Shown here piece after piece: positions 1-7,930 of a stretch of 42,656 bases of DNA. The position numbers and the translations under genes are program-made. Source of the stretch: an uncultured Porphyromonadaceae bacterium (GTDB taxonomy: Bacteria; Bacteroidota; Bacteroidia; Bacteroidales; Muribaculaceae); assembly GCA_900546835.1 (NCBI GenBank), contig UREH01000001.1:1-42656 (forward strand), in the 5' to 3' direction. How positions within the stretch are numbered: the first letter of the stretch is position 1; each line of letters opens with the position of its first letter. The notes under the pieces are model-generated. The model was not told where the DNA came from. It did not search any database and worked only from the letters and a program-made list of their open reading frames with translations.

Positions 1-16
1 TGTGTATAAGAGACAG
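1..16. other. Residual Tn5/Nextera mosaic-end adapter (artefact)
   Basis: These 16 bases are identical to the last 16 bases of the 19-bp Tn5 mosaic end AGATGTGTATAAGAGACAG used in tagmentation libraries. They lie exactly at the contig edge, as expected for untrimmed adapter rather than genomic DNA. The genomic sequence should be taken to begin at about base 17. Confidence 0.93.
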
Positions 17-351
17 CTTGTTAAACCTGTTTGTTAAGACATTTTTTATATTGGGCGGTATTCACCAATTGTGAAACCGCCCAATTTGAGGTGTCTATAA
101 CAGGGTTTCATACAAATCTTTTTCTTCTATCGCAAAATTGAAGAAAATCAGATTCCAATATAAAACAACACTTTGTTACATAAAAAATGAAAAGTTCAAA
201 AATCATTCACTTTCCTTATTCTTGTTTTGGACAGAAAATTCTTTCCACCAGAATTCTAAAGTTTTTATTTTTACCGATTCTGTTTTTTTACTTTTCAACA
301 AAGAATCAATAGATGTATTGTGTCTCTTTTATAAGTAAAGCCGGTCATGTT
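17..351. other. Gene-free AT-rich stretch at contig edge
   Basis: No convincing gene is visible here. Open frames are short, Phe/Lys-rich and without a recognisable domain or Bacteroidota start context. The only structure is the strong hairpin at 50-85. The rest is AT-rich sequence downstream of the minus-strand lipoprotein gene. Confidence 0.6.
50..85. repeat. Perfect hairpin, 10 bp + bulged A + 5 bp
   Basis: attgggcggt (50-59) pairs with accgcccaat (76-85). After a single bulged A at 60, ttcac (61-65) pairs with gtgaa (71-75), closing a 5-base loop. No run of T follows on either strand (ttgaggtg on plus, ataaaaaat on minus), so it is not a standard intrinsic terminator. It could still be a 3'-end stabiliser or terminator for a gene beyond the contig edge. 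Confidence 0.6.
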
Positions 352-900
352 TCAACGACATGCCCATGCAGATTCCACTGCCATCTGGCGGTAGGCCATC
401 AGTCCCTGTTCGGAAACTTCTACAAGTTGGTAGCTGCCGTCGGGGGCAATCATCTTTACATGGTCGTTGTCGACGAATGTCATGAATTTTACGGGATCGC
501 TGTCTCCGGCGCTGACGCTCCAGCTGCGGTCTGTCTGGTCGAAATCGAGGCGAACCACAGAACCGTCGTTCTGCGAGGTTATGGTATAGCCTTTACCATC
601 GCATTCCACGAGATACTTGCCATCCTGGCCGTCGATCATTGTCTTTCCCTTTGCTATGGGGTTTGAGCCGCTCCAGAATTCTATCGAGTTGAGTACAAGG
701 ACATCTGCCAATGCGGTGACTTCGTAGACGGGAATTATCCAGAACGCGAAAAATACGAGTTCGTTTACAAATTTATTGCCGATCTGTTTGTTCCAGCCCA
801 GAAGCTTGTTCGTCAAGGCGAAATTGCCTATACAGGATGAGAAGAGCATCGAACCGGCCAGAGTGCAGGCGATTGCTACGGGTAGATACATTTTTTTCAT
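352..900 (-). CDS. DUF3332 family lipoprotein
   Basis: A 182-residue predicted lipoprotein. The N-terminus has two lysines, a hydrophobic stretch and a lipobox ending in SSC at about residue 23, so it should be lipidated at the cell envelope. The following block (IGNFALTNKLLGWN, then KFVNELVFFAFWIIPVYEV and LNSIEFWSGSNP) matches the conserved pattern I associate with DUF3332, which has one membrane-associated segment and an unknown role. The C-terminal 80 residues look like small beta strands. The ATG at 900 starts the signal sequence directly. Its nearest upstream gene is purM, 89 nt away on the same strand, so read-through from purM is possible. The family call is from motif memory. Confidence 0.75.
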   Translation of the reverse strand: MKKMYLPVAIACTLAGSMLFSSCIGNFALTNKLLGWNKQIGNKFVNELVFFAFWIIPVYEVTALADVLVLNSIEFWSGSNPIAKGKTMIDGQDGKYLVECDGKGYTITSQNDGSVVRLDFDQTDRSWSVSAGDSDPVKFMTFVDNDHVKMIAPDGSYQLVEVSEQGLMAYRQMAVESAWACR

Positions 901-989
901 AATAACGTTTTTTGATTGAGGGAAAAGGGTTATAGACTAATAGTATTCTTTCGGTTTTGTTGTATAAAGTCCGGGGCCGACTCGACACT

Positions 990-2153
990 TCAATATTCGA
1001 AAGTGCCGAATTCAGATGCGATGGTCAGGCGATTTGATTCCGAGTTTTCCACCCGTCCGATTATGCGGGCATCTATTCCGAAGCTTTGGGCAATGGAAAT
1101 CACTTCATCGGCGTGTTCGGGGCGGAGATAAATTTCAAGACGATGGCCCATATTGAAGACTTTATACATCTCAGCCCAATCTGTAGAGCTTTCCTTTTGA
1201 ATAAGTCGGAAAAGTGGAGGGAGCGGGAACAGATTGTCTTTGATCACATGCTTGCCGTCGACGAAATGCATCACCTTTGTCTGTGCGCCGCCGGTGCAGT
1301 GAACCATACCATGGATTTCCGATCGCATTTCCTTAAGGAGCGCCTTGACAACCGGGGCATACGTGCGCGTGGGCGACAGTACGAGTTTACCGGCTGTCAG
1401 TTCGCATCCTTCAACCTTATCGAGGAGTTTGCAAGTGCCGCTGTAAACGAGGACGTGAGGCATAGCAGAATCGAACGTCTCAGGATAGCGCTCGGCAATG
1501 AGCTTACAGAAAACGTCGTGACGCGCCGATGTCAGGCCGTTGCTTCCCATGCCGCCGTTGTATTCGGTCTCATAGGTCGCCTTTCCGAAAGAAGCCAGCC
1601 CGACAATCACGTCGCCGTCGGTGATATTGGCATTATCAATCACATCGGCCCGACGCATGCGGGTTGTGACGGTTGAATCAACGATTATCGTGCGTACGAG
1701 ATCGCCGACATCAGCGGTTTCGCCGCCAGTGCCATAAATCTCCACGCCGTATTCGCGCATGGTCTCGAGCAGTTCCTCCGTGCCGTTGATGATTGCTGCG
1801 ACGACATCACCGGAAATAAGTCGCTTGTTGCGGCCGATGGTAGAGGATACAAGCATCCTGTCGGTTGCTCCCACACAAAGAAGGTCGTCGACATTCATTA
1901 TCAAGGCATCCTGGGCTATTCCTTTCCATACGCCGAGGTCGCCGGTTTCACGCCAGTAGGCATAGGCGAGCGATGATTTGGTCCCGGCTCCGTCGGCGTG
2001 CATGATATTGCACCATTCGGCATCTCCGCCGAGAATATCCGGAATTATCTTGCAGAATGCTCGTGGATATAATCCCTTGTCGATATTCCTGATGGCGTTG
2101 TGTACATCTTCTTTAGCGGCCGATACACCGCGCAGATCGTAGCGTTGCGACAT
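990..2153 (-). CDS. purM: Phosphoribosylformylglycinamidine cyclo-ligase (AIR synthase), Bacteroidota form
   Basis: A 387-residue AIR synthase-related protein that would close the imidazole ring of formylglycinamidine ribotide with ATP in purine synthesis. Visible PurM landmarks are HADGAGTKSS near residue 53, the N-terminal VDDLLCVGATD segment and GTGGETADVGDLVRT, the counterpart of the GGETAEMP motif. The C-terminal half contains the second PurM-type domain with VHCTGGAQTK. It is about 40 residues longer than the E. coli enzyme, which I believe is normal for Bacteroidota. The ATG at 2153 is the only sensible start. A PurM-superfamily relative such as a selenophosphate-synthase-like enzyme is less likely. 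Confidence 0.85.
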   Translation of the reverse strand: MSQRYDLRGVSAAKEDVHNAIRNIDKGLYPRAFCKIIPDILGGDAEWCNIMHADGAGTKSSLAYAYWRETGDLGVWKGIAQDALIMNVDDLLCVGATDRMLVSSTIGRNKRLISGDVVAAIINGTEELLETMREYGVEIYGTGGETADVGDLVRTIIVDSTVTTRMRRADVIDNANITDGDVIVGLASFGKATYETEYNGGMGSNGLTSARHDVFCKLIAERYPETFDSAMPHVLVYSGTCKLLDKVEGCELTAGKLVLSPTRTYAPVVKALLKEMRSEIHGMVHCTGGAQTKVMHFVDGKHVIKDNLFPLPPLFRLIQKESSTDWAEMYKVFNMGHRLEIYLRPEHADEVISIAQSFGIDARIIGRVENSESNRLTIASEFGTFEY

Positions 2154-2166
2154 ATAAGTAGCTGTT

Positions 2167-2174
2167 CAAAATTA
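2167..2174 (-). promoter_or_regulatory. Candidate -7 element for purM
   Basis: The minus strand reads TAATTTTG, a match to the Bacteroidota TAnnTTTG -7 element, only 14 nt above the purM ATG. No TTTG/TTG is present at the expected 19-21 nt spacing, so support is the -7 box alone. A start site here would leave almost no leader. Confidence 0.3.
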
Positions 2175-2359
2175 TTTTATGTTTGTCTGGTCTAATTATT
2201 TCAATATTTCCGCGATAAAATTTTCGTGTCTTTTCCTCTCATCATCAGCAGTGTCGACATCTCTACGACTTCTTCATCGAGAAAAAATATCCTGAAAATT
2301 TTCCTCCCGGAAATATCAAAACAATTTCGACCAGTTACTTATGTAATTACGTTGATTAA

Positions 2360-3190
2360 TTATCGGACAATAAGAAGCATGAAATAAACAAACGATGCCG
2401 GCGCTACGAGCAAAAGGGAATCGATGCGGTCGAGAATTCCGCCATGTCCCGGAAGGATATTGCCGGAATCTTTTACACCGATGGCTCGTTTAATCATAGA
2501 CTCAACGAGGTCGCCCCAAGTGCTGAATACGCAGACTATTGTCCCATATACAAGCATCTCCGGGAGGGTTATCCCATTAAGAATGTCAGGCCAGATATAA
2601 AAAAACGCGGCTGACGCAATAAGGCAGAACGCGAGGCCGCCAACAAAGCCTTCCCACGATTTTTTGGGGGAAATACGCTCGAAGAGCTTATGTTTTCCTA
2701 TCAGCGAACCGACGCAGAATGCCCCGGTGTCGTTGACCCATATCAGGATAAACATGAAAAGCACTATATGCCATCCGGCAACCCTATAGAAGCTTTCCAA
2801 AAGCATGAGCGGAAGAGCCACATATACCTGACCGAGAATGGAATGTGCGAGATGTTCAAGCGGATTGCCATCCTGTACGTAGAGCTGTACGATAAAACGC
2901 AGCATTATATATACAATATACCCGACAATGCATCCAAGAATCAACTTGTCGTTTACGTGAATGAATTGTGGCGCGCATATGGTTATCAATAAAGCTGTGC
3001 CTACAAGGTCGAGAAGGGTAGTGGTGTTGGAGACGAAGTTACGGTTGGTGATTCTGTTGAACTCAGAAACACCAAGCAGGCCGAAGAGCATCACGAGTGC
3101 CCACGTCCACCATCCGCCTGCAACAAGCGCGCCTACAATAGCCGCTATGTAGAGAATCCCTGTTATTGAGCGAGTTAAAACGTTTTTCAT
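2360..3190 (-). CDS. cdsA: Phosphatidate cytidylyltransferase (CDP-diglyceride synthase)
   Basis: This integral membrane enzyme makes CDP-diacylglycerol from phosphatidate and CTP, the branch point of phospholipid synthesis. From the ATG at 3190 it is 276 residues with about seven or eight hydrophobic segments. The CdsA signature lies at residues 231-257: SMIKRAIGVKDSG followed by LPGHGGILDRIDS, with the conserved KD, HGG and DRxDS residues. The upstream in-frame extension to 3325 is rejected because it adds 45 hydrophilic/aromatic residues before the natural MKNVLTRS start and contains a promoter-like box. It stands alone, downstream of the S8 protease gene. Confidence 0.93.
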   Translation of the reverse strand: MKNVLTRSITGILYIAAIVGALVAGGWWTWALVMLFGLLGVSEFNRITNRNFVSNTTTLLDLVGTALLITICAPQFIHVNDKLILGCIVGYIVYIMLRFIVQLYVQDGNPLEHLAHSILGQVYVALPLMLLESFYRVAGWHIVLFMFILIWVNDTGAFCVGSLIGKHKLFERISPKKSWEGFVGGLAFCLIASAAFFYIWPDILNGITLPEMLVYGTIVCVFSTWGDLVESMIKRAIGVKDSGNILPGHGGILDRIDSLLLVAPASFVYFMLLIVR

Positions 3191-3270
3191 CAAAAATATA
3201 TAAAATATTCGTGGAATGCAGCCGCAAAAGGTGCTATATATCTTCCGAAACAACGGAGTCAAGACGATTG

Positions 3271-3278
3271 CAAATTTA
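3271..3278 (-). promoter_or_regulatory. Candidate -7 element for cdsA
   Basis: The minus strand reads TAAATTTG, a TAnnTTTG match 81 nt upstream of the cdsA ATG. The -33 region is only an AT-rich TTTA-like stretch. Its position supports starting cdsA at 3190. Confidence 0.4.
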
Positions 3279-3333
3279 ACGATTTTTGCCGAGTTAAAAT
3301 CATAGAATGGCAATAAACGCCACAAACTTCTTC

Positions 3334-5556
3334 CTATAGGCTTATTTTAACCGAAGCAGTCGCTCCGGAGTCGGTGGTTAATGAGGCTATATATATACCG
3401 TCTGCAAGGAAATCCATATCAATTTCGCCACTCCCAATCATTGTTGTCGATGCAACTCTGCGTCCTTGAAGATCTGCTATATACAGTTGAGCGGATTCTC
3501 CTGGCCGTAAGTTGATATAGAGGGTGCCTTTGCCATTGTATTTCATATAATAGCTTCCGTTATAATCTCCCGGTAGGTATTCCGATCCTGCTATTGCCTT
3601 CGCCTCACGAAGCGCTGCCTCGCAGTCGAGAACGCCATTGCCCCAGCGAGGATTGGAGGGATTGGCGATGGGTGCCGCAATCGTTTTTTTGATGGCGTCG
3701 GTTACACATTCGGCTGAAAGAGCGGGGAGCGCCTCGCGGATGAGTGCAGCCACGCCTGCAACATATGGACAAGCCATTGACGTACCGCAGCTGCTGACAT
3801 AATAATAGGCTTTGCCATCGGCAGTGAGTTCTGCGGCAGCCCGGTCGTGAAACTTGTCAGGATGATGTTCAATAAATGCCGACGAGAATGCCGAGATTAT
3901 CTGAGATCCCGGTGCGCAAAAATCCGGTAAGATCTTGCCTGTGGGAAGCTTCGAACCATAGCTTGAAAATATTGCGGGTTCGTGAAGCGGACCATAGGAA
4001 GGCTCGATTTCACCTGTCAGAAGCGGGCAATTGTCGCGCGACACATAGGCACCTATGCTCAGCACGTTGTCGGTGAGACACATATTGTTCACGGCCCCGT
4101 CTGCTTCTCCCGAGACAGCCGTAGCATCGTTGAGAGACGTAAGGTTGAATTCGCCGTCGGTGTATACATATACGAGGTCGTCGGCATTTCCAGCGATTTC
4201 GAAACCGATACACGCGTCGGTAGCATCAGCGCCGGCAACAGGTGCGACATTATAGGTCGCGGTGAGGTTATAGCGATTGTTTTCCGGATTTAACTCCGCC
4301 ACAATATGGATATATCCGGAGATGTCGGCAGGAAGTCGCGTGGGTTCGCACATCGGGTATGAACTTGCGAGATCTTCCGAAACAATAATCCATTCTCCTT
4401 CAGGATTTTCGTTGGTATTTACCGAAACATCAAAAGAACGTGTGCAATCTTTTTCGCTGTATCGGATAACTCTGAATGAAAGAGGGCTTTCCGAGTTGCT
4501 CCATATGTCGACGTTCCCTCGGAGATTTGTACGCTTTTGTCCGGCGGTAATATACGACCGTAGTACACCTCCTGCAAGTCGATATCCGTTGATTGCGCCC
4601 GGACGGCGCGCTTCGTTGCCGACGGCTATACTTACAGGCGCTTCCTCCGCTATTTTGCCGATGTATTGGTTGAATAACGTCGTACCGTCGTGAGGGCCTA
4701 TATAATTTGATATGGACAGACTGATTGACGCGGGTTTGTCGACCTCCTCGGCGTAATCGAGAATCTCTTCACATCCATTGAGAATGTAGGCATCGTAAAG
4801 CGGACCTGTCACTGCTATCATGTCGGCCTCAACCGCTACGCCATTGTATGGCGAACCTTCAGCATATCCTCCGAGGATATTGGAGGTATGCGTTCCATGA
4901 TAGTCGTCGGTATTGTCGGTCCATGATGAAAACATTTCTTCCGACGATTCAACAATCTGTGGTGTAGGACTTTCTATTGAATGTTTAATCCAGCGCTTGA
5001 ATCTTGATTCCCCGTTGGCATCTTTAAGTGCGATATGTCGGAAATCTATTGCCACATCATATAGACCTACAACAGTTCCATTACCGGTGAGGCCGGCTGG
5101 ATTTGATGCCGATTTGCCGATAGATCCGAAATTACACGATTCACGTGCAAGATCCATCTCCGGAACCGAGGCCACCGAAGATTCTATGCGAAGAATAGCC
5201 GGGGAGTCGAAAATACTGTTCCAACTGCTTTCGGCTACGGATGCAAGCACGAGGCGGTCGCGTTGATGAAGAACAGTGACGCCATCAGGCAATTCCGAGT
5301 CGGGGCTTTTGAGTTTCAGGATAACCGGAAGATAGCGCTCGCCATTTCGGCCGGGAGCTGATTGCTTGCCTGTAATTGCGTGCTGCATTGTGATTCTCGC
5401 AACGTTGTTTGCCTTATGGGCGAACAGCGACAATGGAATCTGAAGTGACGCCAAAGAGATAATCCATGAGTAGAATAATCTTTTTTTCAGAGATAAGATT
5501 GTCACGATTACAGATAAAAGGTAGGAGAAATTCTTTCTGTTGAAATATTGAGACAT
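3334..5556 (-). CDS. Secreted subtilisin-like S8 peptidase with T9SS-type C-terminal sorting domain
   Basis: A 740-residue serine protease. The triad is readable: Asp167 in VVGLYDVAID, His220 in YHGTHTSN and Ser593 in GTSMACPYVAG. Asn314 in VSIAVGNEA is the likely oxyanion residue. A roughly 180-residue beta-rich insertion sits between the Asn and Ser blocks, as in large Bacteroidota S8 peptidases. The last 75 residues (LYIADLQGRRVA, FLADGIYIASL) resemble the type A sorting domain of type IX secretion substrates. A hydrophobic stretch at about residues 29-46 is a plausible export signal, although the first 25 residues are unusually hydrophobic and basic for a leader. The start codon overlaps the stop of the 66-residue gene by one base (TAATG), which suggests translational coupling. 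Confidence 0.88.
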   Translation of the reverse strand: MSQYFNRKNFSYLLSVIVTILSLKKRLFYSWIISLASLQIPLSLFAHKANNVARITMQHAITGKQSAPGRNGERYLPVILKLKSPDSELPDGVTVLHQRDRLVLASVAESSWNSIFDSPAILRIESSVASVPEMDLARESCNFGSIGKSASNPAGLTGNGTVVGLYDVAIDFRHIALKDANGESRFKRWIKHSIESPTPQIVESSEEMFSSWTDNTDDYHGTHTSNILGGYAEGSPYNGVAVEADMIAVTGPLYDAYILNGCEEILDYAEEVDKPASISLSISNYIGPHDGTTLFNQYIGKIAEEAPVSIAVGNEARRPGAINGYRLAGGVLRSYITAGQKRTNLRGNVDIWSNSESPLSFRVIRYSEKDCTRSFDVSVNTNENPEGEWIIVSEDLASSYPMCEPTRLPADISGYIHIVAELNPENNRYNLTATYNVAPVAGADATDACIGFEIAGNADDLVYVYTDGEFNLTSLNDATAVSGEADGAVNNMCLTDNVLSIGAYVSRDNCPLLTGEIEPSYGPLHEPAIFSSYGSKLPTGKILPDFCAPGSQIISAFSSAFIEHHPDKFHDRAAAELTADGKAYYYVSSCGTSMACPYVAGVAALIREALPALSAECVTDAIKKTIAAPIANPSNPRWGNGVLDCEAALREAKAIAGSEYLPGDYNGSYYMKYNGKGTLYINLRPGESAQLYIADLQGRRVASTTMIGSGEIDMDFLADGIYIASLTTDSGATASVKISL

Positions 5557-5756
5557 TAAAGGCTCTCACCGTTGCGCTCGATGGTCCTGCCAATCAGCAT
5601 GAGAATGGCACCGACAAGCACGAAGCCGCATAGGGTGAGGGATGTAATCCATGTGGTAAAACATGTAACATCGATAATAGCCAGAATGATATATGCAATG
5701 ATAATGCCGATGTTGAGTATGAATCCTATCCAGAAAAGCAGTGCGCCGTATTTCAT
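5556..5756 (-). CDS. Small two-span membrane protein
   Basis: A 66-residue protein with hydrophobic segments at about residues 5-28 and 37-57 and a short basic/acidic tail (RTIERNGESL). I do not recognise a family. Its stop codon shares one base with the protease start, so the two are probably co-translated. It could be an accessory or immunity-like membrane partner of the protease, but nothing in the sequence proves that. Confidence 0.65.
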   Translation of the reverse strand: MKYGALLFWIGFILNIGIIIAYIILAIIDVTCFTTWITSLTLCGFVLVGAILMLIGRTIERNGESL

Positions 5757-5884
5757 AAATCTAAATTATAGAGGTCGTTTGCTTATATAAAGGATTGTTA
5801 ACTCAATTTTGTTCAGTTTTCTCGACCCTTTCGCGGTCGCTTCCGGCTATTCTGACTGCAATATGGTATTTGCCAACAAAGATG

Positions 5885-7744
5885 TCATTCTACTGTTACG
5901 GATTTCGCGAGATTTCGAGGCATATCCACATTGCAGCCCTTGCGTACGGCGATATGATAGGCAAGAAGCTGGAGCGGAATCGAGACCACGATTGGCGAGA
6001 TAATTTCCGGCACTTTGGGAATCTCGATTATATGGTCGGCTATAGCGGCAATCTCCGAATCGCCGGCGGTTACTACTGCGATTACAGATCCGCCACGGGC
6101 TTTTACCTGCTGTATATTCGAAATGATTTTATCATGCATCTCGTCGACCGGTGCGATAACAACTGTAGGCAGCTCATGGTCGATAAGCGCGATTGGCCCG
6201 TGTTTCATTTCAGCGGCCGGATAGCCCTCTGCATGTATGTATGATATTTCCTTCAGTTTAAGTGCCCCTTCGAGAGCACTCGGGAAATTATATCCTCTTC
6301 CGAGATAAAGGAAATTGTGTACATAAGTATAAATGGCCGAAAGGCTTGAAATTTGGTCGTTGACTTTCAGTGTCTGCTCGATTAGCTCCGGTAATTGCCG
6401 GAGAGAACCGACCACTGCCTTCTGAACGGCCGGATCTATCGTCGCACGCAGTTGCCCCATCGCGATGGCAAGCATGCAGAGAACCGTTACCTGGCCGGTG
6501 AAAGCCTTTGTGGAAGCCACGCCTATTTCCGGACCGACATGGATATAAGTTCCGGAGTCGGTTGCACGGGCGATTGACGAGCCGATAACGTTGCAGACAC
6601 CGTAGACAAACGCACCACACTGGCGTGCCATTTGAACGGCGGCAAGCGTATCGGCTGTTTCTCCCGACTGGGAAATTGCAATTATAATATCCCGCTCGGA
6701 CAGGATGGGGTTGCTGTAACGGAATTCGCTGGCATATTCCACTTCAACCGGGATACGCGCGATTTCCTGAATCAGACGTTTGCCGATCAGGCCGGCATGC
6801 CACGATGTACCGCAGGCCACAATGACAATACGGTTTGCATTCAGGAATATATCCTTATGGTCAAGAACGCCGGAAAGGGTCACGCTGAAATCCGACGGGT
6901 CGGTGGCTACGCGGCCTCGGATACAGTCGGTGAGTGTGCGCGGCTGTTCGAAAATTTCCTTCAGCATGAAATGGGGGAAGCCACCCTTTTCCAACTGTGA
7001 AACGCTGAGCTGCAGAGTCTGAATATCGACTTCAAGTGGTTCGTTGTCGGTATTGATTACCGTTAGATTCTCACCCCTACGTATAATGGCGATTTCATCG
7101 TCGTTAAGGTAGACTACCTGATCGGTATACTCGATAATAGGGGTGGCGTCGCTTGCAAGGAATGTTTCGTGCTGGCCTACGCCTATTACGAGGGGAGAAC
7201 TTTTACGGGCGGCAATAATGGTATCCGGATCGTCCGAATCAACTACAGCGATGGCATAGGCTCCGACAACTTCCTTGAGGGCGCCACGAACGGCATCTAC
7301 AAGAGAGCAGTCGGTTGTTTCCTTCACATATTCGATAAGCTGCACCAGAACTTCAGTATCGGTTTCGCTTTTGAAGGTGCGGCCATGGAGTTTCAGAGCC
7401 TCTTTGAGAACGTTGTAATTCTCGATCGTACCGTTGTGGACCAACGCGATCTTTCCGTTTGCGCTTATCTGCGGGTGTGCGTTGGTTTCATTCGGTTCTC
7501 CGTGCGTCGCCCAACGGGTGTGGGCAATGCCTATATTGCCATTGATATCTTTTTGATGACAGAAACGCTCGAGGTCGTCGACTTTCCCCTGTGTTTTATA
7601 AACATTCAGAACCGTTTCGTTGGCGTCAGTGTTAAGCAGAGCGACGCCTGCGCTGTCGTATCCGCGATATTCCAGACGATGAAGTCCTTTGACCAATATT
7701 TCAAATGCCGGCCGATTGCCAATATATCCTACGATTCCGCACAT
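5885..7744 (-). CDS. glmS: Glutamine-fructose-6-phosphate aminotransferase (isomerizing)
   Basis: A 619-residue enzyme that makes glucosamine-6-phosphate for peptidoglycan and lipid A. The N-terminal glutaminase domain starts MCGIVGYIG with the nucleophile Cys2 immediately after the initiator Met, and carries HTRWATHGEP. Two SIS domains follow, with CGTSWHAG and SQSGETADT in the first and SALEGALKLKEISY in the second. The C-terminus RNLAKSVTVE is the usual ending that contributes to the sugar site. Length is normal. Cys2 fixes the start at 7744. It has its own strong promoter at 7795-7826, with no sign of a glmS ribozyme in the short leader. Confidence 0.97.
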   Translation of the reverse strand: MCGIVGYIGNRPAFEILVKGLHRLEYRGYDSAGVALLNTDANETVLNVYKTQGKVDDLERFCHQKDINGNIGIAHTRWATHGEPNETNAHPQISANGKIALVHNGTIENYNVLKEALKLHGRTFKSETDTEVLVQLIEYVKETTDCSLVDAVRGALKEVVGAYAIAVVDSDDPDTIIAARKSSPLVIGVGQHETFLASDATPIIEYTDQVVYLNDDEIAIIRRGENLTVINTDNEPLEVDIQTLQLSVSQLEKGGFPHFMLKEIFEQPRTLTDCIRGRVATDPSDFSVTLSGVLDHKDIFLNANRIVIVACGTSWHAGLIGKRLIQEIARIPVEVEYASEFRYSNPILSERDIIIAISQSGETADTLAAVQMARQCGAFVYGVCNVIGSSIARATDSGTYIHVGPEIGVASTKAFTGQVTVLCMLAIAMGQLRATIDPAVQKAVVGSLRQLPELIEQTLKVNDQISSLSAIYTYVHNFLYLGRGYNFPSALEGALKLKEISYIHAEGYPAAEMKHGPIALIDHELPTVVIAPVDEMHDKIISNIQQVKARGGSVIAVVTAGDSEIAAIADHIIEIPKVPEIISPIVVSIPLQLLAYHIAVRKGCNVDMPRNLAKSVTVE

Positions 7745-7794
7745 ATATATTTAAACGATTACTGAATGACGATGTAAAATTTAAAAATGACTTG

Positions 7795-7826
7795 CAAAGT
7801 TACAAATTTCATTTCACATTGGCAAA
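7795..7826 (-). promoter_or_regulatory. Bacteroidota sigma-ABfr-type promoter for glmS
   Basis: On the minus strand TTTG (7826-7823) is followed by exactly 20 nt and then TAACTTTG (7802-7795), the consensus arrangement of the -33 and -7 elements. The start site would lie about 45 nt above the glmS ATG. Confidence 0.8.
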
Positions 7827-7839
7827 CAGAGTCGGAATC

Positions 7840-7890
7840 ATTCCATCATTCCATCCTGTTGGAGCTGAGAAAGATGGAGAAAGATGGAAT
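7840..7890. repeat. Small repeat cluster upstream of the glmS promoter
   Basis: Two direct copies of attccatc (7840-7847 and 7848-7855) face an inverted copy gatggaat (7883-7890). The intervening DNA contains gagaaagatg twice in tandem (7867-7876 and 7877-7886). It lies between the stress-protein stop and the glmS -33 box. It could be an operator, a transcript 3' structure, or slippage debris; no T-run marks it as a terminator. Confidence 0.5.
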
Positions 7891-7930
7891 ATTATGAGAA
7901 TGCGAATTGCCCTGTGCCACGCGCTATCTA

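Noticed and set aside
138..338. 66-codon plus-strand frame near the contig edge
   Set aside because: AT-rich, Phe/Lys-rich and with no domain, promoter or ribosome-binding context.
1086..1676. 196-codon plus-strand frame inside purM
   Set aside because: Fully antisense to a clear purM coding frame, with no motif of its own.
3190..3325. Longer N-terminus for cdsA
   Set aside because: The extra 45 residues have no transmembrane or CdsA character and would include the candidate promoter box at 3271-3278.
7745..7800. glmS ribozyme in the glmS leader
   Set aside because: The leader is only about 45 nt and shows no ribozyme core; Bacteroidota are not known for it.
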